A program made the translations under genes and the position numbers. From Streptomyces carpinensis (GTDB lineage: Bacteria; Actinomycetota; Actinomycetes; Streptomycetales; Streptomycetaceae), in assembly GCF_002154505.1 (NCBI RefSeq), contig NZ_MUBM01000079.1, positions 1 through 32,961 on the forward strand: a DNA stretch of 32,961 bases. Direction: 5' to 3'. The notes under the pieces are model-generated. The model was not told where the DNA came from, searched no databases, and was given only the letters and a program-made list of their open reading frames with translations. This document shows positions 28,571 to 32,961 of the stretch, piece by piece (positions within the stretch are counted from its first letter, which is position 1; the number at the start of each line of letters is the position of its first letter).

Positions 28571-31015
28571 TCAACGGTCCACTTTCTCACCCGTGCCGGA
28601 CGGGTCGCCGTTTTCCGCTGCGGTGTCCGGTGCCGGGTCACTCGCGTGCTCCGGGGCGTCTGCCCGGGAACCGGAGCCCGACTCCTCTGTGAGACGTTCG
28701 GCGGGGGCCTCGGGGTTCTCCGGCCCGCCGTCGCCCGGTTCGGCAGCGCTCGCACCGGACTCGTCGGGGCCGCCGGAGCCGTCCCCGGCGTCCTGCGTGT
28801 CCTGTGCGGTCTCCGCCTTCTCCCTGGCCGCCGCTCGCTTGCGCTGGGTGTACATGCGGAAGCCGGCGAGGACGAGGAGCAGCACGCCGCCGCCGATGAC
28901 CAGCATCACGGTGGCGGTGATCTCGGTGACCTTCACGTCGAAGGTGACAGGAGCGCCGTACTCCTGGCCGTCCTGCGTGTACAGCTGGGCGATCACCGTC
29001 ACGGGGCCGTTGGCGTTGGCCGACGTGGTGAACTTCACGGACTGGCTGTGGCCGCCGGAGACCGTCACCTGCTGCTCCGAGTAGGCCTTGCCGCCGATCT
29101 TGAGACGGGTGGGGTTGGTCGAGGTGAGCCGCAGCACCAGATGGTCGACGCCCTGCACCAGGTTGTTCTGCACGGTCACGGGGATCGTGGCGCTGTGGCC
29201 GGAGAGCTTCGTCTCCGACTTGTCGATCAGCTTGACCTCTTCGGAGAGGTCGTCGAGGTAGGCCTCCACACCGTCCCGGAAGCTCTCCGCGTCGCTGTTC
29301 CGTCCGCGCCACGACGTGGACATCTCGCGGTTCATGGCCCGTCCGAACGGCGTGACGACCCGGGACTCGTCGGTGAGCACGACCTTGAAGTTGTCGACCT
29401 TGTCCTGCGTTCTGGCGATCACCGCGAAGGCGGGTCGCCGGAGCTCACGCTTGCGCAGCGAGGAGGGGTAGTCCGAGGTCGAGGGGACCGTGGTCGTGGC
29501 GGCGGGGTCCGGCTTGGCCTTGGCGGCCGCGGCCAGGTCCTGGGACTCGGACCAGGTGCTCTGCTGGAGGGCGGTCAAGGCCTGCGCCATGGCCTGGGCC
29601 TGGCTCGCGCTGGGCATGCGCTGCGGGGCGACGACGATGCTGCGCTGCCTGCCCGTCTGGTTGTCGAGCTCCAGGCTCTGGGCGAGGAAGCGCTGCACGG
29701 CGAGCGTGCCGCTGCCGGCCCGCGTCAGGTCGCCCTCGAACGCCGTCGAAAGCCGTGCGTCGGTGACGACGGCCGTGGTGCCACCGCCGATCGGGCGGGC
29801 CGCGGAGGGCGTGTAGGTGAGGCTGTCGGGCTCCTGGATGCTGTCGCTGCGCGCGATGACCTTGTCCGCACCCGCGGAGGTGGCGACCCTGACGATCGAC
29901 GGGTCGACGGCGCCGTCCACCGGCCAGGCGAAGTCCGTGTCCGGTTTCACGTGGAGCACCGTCTCCACCGTGCTGGCGGCGACGTCGGTGGCGTCCTTGA
30001 GCTGGCTCAGCGAGCCGGTGACGCTCGTGCCGCGGTGGGCGAGGGATGCCAGGTCCGGGTCGCCGAAGGGCAGCGCCACGACCTCCTTGCCCGTCACCGC
30101 CTGCTGCAGCTCGGCGAGCCACTGTTTGGCGACGGCCTGGTGGGTGCCGGCGACGGGGGTCGCACCGGCCTTCGTCTGCACGCGGTAGTTGCGCGTCATG
30201 GCGTCGACGGACGCCAGCAGGTCCGGATCGATCACCCAGGTGACGTCCAGGTCCTTGCCCAGGGTCAGCATCCGCTCCAGCCGGCCGCCGGGCGCGATGT
30301 CCTTGGCGAGGTCGTCGTTGAGGAAGACCGGTGTCTGCTGCGCTCCGGGACCCGTCTCCGCCGTCATGTGGGCGGTGGACACGAGCGGCCACAGGTATGT
30401 CGTCCTCGTCTTCGTGTCCGCCTCGTCGGGCTGCCACGGCAGGAACGTGTGCTGGATGCCCAGCACCTGCTCCCACGGCTGCGCGGACGTCTGACCGGAC
30501 AGCGAGACGGAGAACTCGTAGACCCCGTCCGCGCCGAGGTCCAGCTTGTCGACCGGCACGGAGATGCTGAAGTGCTCGGCGACGCCGGGGGCGAGCTCGG
30601 CGAACTTCTGGACGTACTTGTCGCCGATCTCGAAGCCGTCGACGCCCGGTTCGAAGTCGGTGCGCCGGGCGACGGCGTCGATCTCGGATCGGGTACCCAG
30701 TTCCGGGCCGACCCGCAGACCCACGTGGGCGCCGGTGACCGCCTGCTTGCCGTTGTTCGTCACGGTGCCCGAGACGGTCAGCGTGTCGCCGTCCGAGGGC
30801 GCGTTGGGGCTGAGCGAGTCGAGGGAGACGGCCACCGTGCCCGAGCCGGAGGCGGCCTGGAGCGAGTCCTGGCCGGTGGCGTGCGCGCTCGAGGCGGCCG
30901 GGAACTGGAGCAGCCCGGTCAGCAGCGGCGCCCCGGCGAGCAGTGCCCCGGCCCGCCGCAGCCAGCGGCGGGCAGGTGAGGGACTGGTCCCCTGGAAGTC
31001 TGCCGCCTCGGCCAC
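28571..31015 (-). CDS. DUF6049 family secreted membrane-anchored protein
   Basis: 814 aa. An N-terminal signal sequence (RRWLRRAGALLAGAPLLTGLLQFPAASSAHA, cleavage near 45), a large extracytoplasmic region with two beta-rich parts (about 58-170 and 580-690), a C-terminal membrane helix (about 699-722) and a 92-residue acidic cytoplasmic tail. This is the actinobacterial family found beside murJ (position of SCO3895 in S. coelicolor); its function is unknown, and the context suggests cell envelope work. GTG start with a modest GAGGGACGGG site; a TACCAT (31066-31071) upstream could be its -10. It ends 45 bp before murJ and probably heads the operon. Confidence 0.8.
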   Translation of the reverse strand: MAEAADFQGTSPSPARRWLRRAGALLAGAPLLTGLLQFPAASSAHATGQDSLQAASGSGTVAVSLDSLSPNAPSDGDTLTVSGTVTNNGKQAVTGAHVGLRVGPELGTRSEIDAVARRTDFEPGVDGFEIGDKYVQKFAELAPGVAEHFSISVPVDKLDLGADGVYEFSVSLSGQTSAQPWEQVLGIQHTFLPWQPDEADTKTRTTYLWPLVSTAHMTAETGPGAQQTPVFLNDDLAKDIAPGGRLERMLTLGKDLDVTWVIDPDLLASVDAMTRNYRVQTKAGATPVAGTHQAVAKQWLAELQQAVTGKEVVALPFGDPDLASLAHRGTSVTGSLSQLKDATDVAASTVETVLHVKPDTDFAWPVDGAVDPSIVRVATSAGADKVIARSDSIQEPDSLTYTPSAARPIGGGTTAVVTDARLSTAFEGDLTRAGSGTLAVQRFLAQSLELDNQTGRQRSIVVAPQRMPSASQAQAMAQALTALQQSTWSESQDLAAAAKAKPDPAATTTVPSTSDYPSSLRKRELRRPAFAVIARTQDKVDNFKVVLTDESRVVTPFGRAMNREMSTSWRGRNSDAESFRDGVEAYLDDLSEEVKLIDKSETKLSGHSATIPVTVQNNLVQGVDHLVLRLTSTNPTRLKIGGKAYSEQQVTVSGGHSQSVKFTTSANANGPVTVIAQLYTQDGQEYGAPVTFDVKVTEITATVMLVIGGGVLLLVLAGFRMYTQRKRAAAREKAETAQDTQDAGDGSGGPDESGASAAEPGDGGPENPEAPAERLTEESGSGSRADAPEHASDPAPDTAAENGDPSGTGEKVDR

Positions 31016-31408
31016 GCGCTCGCCCGTCCCTCGTCGTCAGTGGTCGTCGGAATGTGCGTCCACGCATGGTAACGATGCCCGCCGAGAGGAAGTGCCGCGG
31101 AGGCGGTCACAAGATCGGTGGCTGTGCGAGGACGCCCTGGATATGCCCGTATCCGGGGATGCTGTTCATTACGTCACAAACGCGAGGGTTGTGCATGGAG
31201 GGAGGCGGGAGACGGCCGTAGATGGATCCGTGGAAGAAGGGGGAGGACTACTCGTGGAAAGAGAAGGGGAGTGGTCGCCGTGCGTGTGGGCGGCTGCCCC
31301 GGCCCGAGGCCGGAGCCGGCCCGGGGCCGTCAGGCGCGAGGGCGGAGGCGACCCGGTGCCGCGTATGACGACACGGCCGGGCGCCCGGGGCACGTACCCT
31401 TTTCTGTT
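31016..31408. other. Divergent promoter region between DUF6049 and cca
   Basis: 393 bp without a supported gene. A weak inverted repeat (GGATA and TATCC, 31138-31157 region) and TACCAT on the minus strand (31066-31071) are the only motifs seen besides the cca -10. Open frames here show no homology. Confidence 0.5.
31395..31400 (+). promoter_or_regulatory. -10 element of a leaderless cca transcript
   Basis: TACCCT ends 8 nt before the cca GTG at 31409, with T-rich TTTCTGTT between. This is the spacing of a -10 to a transcription start that coincides with the initiation codon, and no ribosome site is present. The -35 is not clear. Confidence 0.55.
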
Positions 31409-32875
31409 GTGCCGAACGCCAACGATGACACTCCCACTGCCCTGAGCCAGGTGCAGCAGCGCGCGGTGAGCGAACTGCTGCGAGTGGCCCCCGTCGCCGA
31501 CGACCTCGCGCGCCGCTTCCAGGAGGCCGGGTTCTCGCTCGCCCTGGTCGGCGGCTCGGTCCGGGACGCGCTGCTCGGCCGGCTCGGCAACGACCTGGAC
31601 TTCACGACCGACGCCCGTCCCGAGGACGTACTGAAGATCGTGCGGCCCTGGGCGGACGCCGTGTGGGACGTCGGCATCGCCTTCGGCACGGTCGGCGCCC
31701 AGAAGGAGGCCCGCGTCGGAGAGGTCGATCGATGCTTCCAGATCGAGGTGACGACCTACCGGTCCGAGGCCTACGACCGCACCTCGCGCAAGCCCGAGGT
31801 GTCGTACGGCGACTCCATCGAGGAGGACCTCGTCCGGCGTGACTTCACCGTCAACGCGATGGCGGTGGCGCTCCCGGAGAAGCGGTTCATCGACCCGCAC
31901 GGTGGTCTCGAGGACCTCGCGGCGCGCGTGCTGCGCACCCCCGGCACGCCCGAGGAGTCCTTCTCCGACGACCCGCTGCGCATGATGCGGGCCGCGCGTT
32001 TCGCCGCCCAGCTCGACTTCGAGGTCGCCGCCGAGGTCGTCAAGGCGATGAAGGAGATGGCCGGACGTATCGAGATCGTCTCCGCCGAGCGCGTACGGGA
32101 CGAGCTGAACAAGCTGATCCTGTCGGCCCACCCGCGTAAGGGCCTGTCCCTTCTCGTCGACACGGGGATCGCCGACCGGGTGCTGCCCGAGCTGCCGGCC
32201 CTGCGTCTGGAGAGCGACGAGCACCACCGGCACAAGGACGTCTACGACCACACGCTGATCGTCCTGGAGCAGGCGATCGCCCTGGAGGAGAACGGCCCCG
32301 ACCTCACGCTGCGGCTGGCCGCGCTGCTGCACGACATCGGCAAGCCGCGCACCCGCCGCTTCGAGAAGGACGGCCGGGTTTCCTTCCACCACCACGAGGT
32401 GGTCGGCGCGAAGATGACCAAGAAGCGCATGACCGCTCTGAAGTATTCCAACGAGTTGGTGAAGGACGTCTCCCGTCTCGTCGAGCTGCATCTGCGGTTC
32501 CACGGCTACGGCACCGGCGAGTGGACGGACTCCGCGGTCCGCCGTTACGTCCGCGACGCCGGACCTCTCCTCGACCGTCTCCACAAGCTGACCCGCTCCG
32601 ACTGCACCACGCGCAACAAGCGCAAGGCGGGCGCGCTGTCCCGCGCGTACGACGGCCTGGAGGAGCGCATCGCGCAGCTGAAGGAGCAGGAGGAGCTCGA
32701 CTCGATCCGCCCGGACCTGGACGGTAACCAGATCATGGAGGTCCTGGGCATCAAGCCCGGTCCGGCCGTCGGTCGCGCATACAAGCACATGCTGGAGCTC
32801 CGCCTCGAGAACGGGCCGATGGGGCACGACGCGGCGGTGGCTGCTCTGAAGGAGTGGTGGGCCGAGCAGGGCTGA
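31409..32875 (+). CDS. cca: CCA tRNA nucleotidyltransferase
   Basis: 488 aa. Adds or repairs the 3'-terminal CCA of tRNAs using CTP and ATP. A class II enzyme: GGSVRD (48-53), the metal motif DLDFTTDA (62-69), RRDFTVNAMA (143-152), the base-selecting region DDPLRMMRAARFAA (187-200), and a C-terminal HD domain with LLHDIGKPRT (306-315). The GTG at 31409 is chosen because homology starts there and a -10 lies just upstream; upstream codons to 31118 are low in similarity to the family. It reads divergently from the envelope operon. The tRNA-Ile in this window needs this enzyme because its CCA is not encoded. Confidence 0.95.
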   Translation: MPNANDDTPTALSQVQQRAVSELLRVAPVADDLARRFQEAGFSLALVGGSVRDALLGRLGNDLDFTTDARPEDVLKIVRPWADAVWDVGIAFGTVGAQKEARVGEVDRCFQIEVTTYRSEAYDRTSRKPEVSYGDSIEEDLVRRDFTVNAMAVALPEKRFIDPHGGLEDLAARVLRTPGTPEESFSDDPLRMMRAARFAAQLDFEVAAEVVKAMKEMAGRIEIVSAERVRDELNKLILSAHPRKGLSLLVDTGIADRVLPELPALRLESDEHHRHKDVYDHTLIVLEQAIALEENGPDLTLRLAALLHDIGKPRTRRFEKDGRVSFHHHEVVGAKMTKKRMTALKYSNELVKDVSRLVELHLRFHGYGTGEWTDSAVRRYVRDAGPLLDRLHKLTRSDCTTRNKRKAGALSRAYDGLEERIAQLKEQEELDSIRPDLDGNQIMEVLGIKPGPAVGRAYKHMLELRLENGPMGHDAAVAALKEWWAEQG

Positions 32876-32888
32876 GGTCGTGGAACGA

Positions 32889-32914
32889 GGTCATGTTTCA
32901 CGTGAAACATGACC
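32889..32914. promoter_or_regulatory. parS: parS site 6 within a 26-bp perfect palindrome
   Basis: GTTTCACGTGAAAC at 32895-32908, with six further symmetric bases on each side, 14 bp after the cca stop. Confidence 0.95.
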
Positions 32915-32925
32915 CCGGAGGGGTC
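32911..32925 (+). terminator. Short hairpin after cca, overlapping the parS palindrome
   Basis: GACCCC and GGGGTC pair around GGA. The left arm shares bases with the right flank of the parS palindrome. There is no T-run; it is a weak terminator candidate for cca. Confidence 0.45.
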
Positions 32926-32961
32926 GAGGGCCGAACCTGACATGACGGAGGGGCGACGTTT

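Noticed and set aside
25904..30979. 1691-codon open frame on the plus strand opposite murJ and the DUF6049 gene
   Set aside because: Antisense to three clear coding genes, low-complexity translation and no ribosome site; a codon-bias artefact.

Overview
The window is high-G+C actinobacterial DNA and shows the classic Streptomyces chromosomal origin neighbourhood. The gene order tRNA-Ile, DUF3566, gyrA, gyrB, dciA, recF, gnd, dnaN, oriC, dnaA / rpmH, rnpA, yidD, yidC, khpB, rsmG, parA, parB, GNAT, trxA, trxB, anti-sigma, sigM, pseudokinase, murJ, DUF6049, cca matches, from memory, the S. coelicolor oriC region. Several proteins (GyrB, DnaA, ParA, ParB) read as close Streptomyces homologues. 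Many starts are GTG, and most intergenic gaps are short.

Left arm (1-10698, almost all minus strand): a small VOC-family gene lies between a complete tRNA-Ile(GAT) gene and a second, truncated copy of that tRNA's 3' end plus its terminator. Next come a DUF3566 membrane protein, gyrA and gyrB (DNA supercoiling), dciA and recF (overlapping stop/start), a short-type 6-phosphogluconate dehydrogenase (gnd), and dnaN.

Origin (10699-11792): a gene-free stretch with two clusters of degenerate DnaA boxes. Next to dnaN are two tandem TTATCCACA-like boxes, a 4-nt GC spacer and a TAG-triplet run. This is the arrangement of the basal unwinding system (DnaA-trio) described in other bacteria. dnaA follows, then a divergent dnaA/rpmH intergenic region with an inverted pair of strong DnaA boxes.

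Right arm (14165-21016, plus strand): rpmH, rnpA, yidD, yidC and khpB (ribosome, RNase P and membrane insertion genes) and rsmG, then the partition genes parA and parB and a GNAT acetyltransferase. Six perfect parS sites (GTTTCACGTGAAAC) lie right of oriC at 17829, 18127, 19262, 21077, 23240 and 32895; I saw none to the left.

Envelope and redox block (21120-31015, minus strand): DUF6049, MurJ lipid II flippase, a membrane pseudokinase, SigM-type ECF sigma factor, its zinc-finger anti-sigma, thioredoxin reductase (with a textbook SigR promoter) and thioredoxin. A divergent, apparently leaderless cca gene (tRNA nucleotidyltransferase) closes the window. The tRNA-Ile here does not encode CCA, so it would depend on that enzyme.

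No insertion sequence, CRISPR array or biosynthetic cluster was seen. The region is core chromosome; the most interesting signals are non-coding: the tRNA-Ile duplication around the VOC gene, the origin unwinding motif, DnaA boxes in front of parA, in-frame parS sites, and the regulatory elements at trxB and cca.
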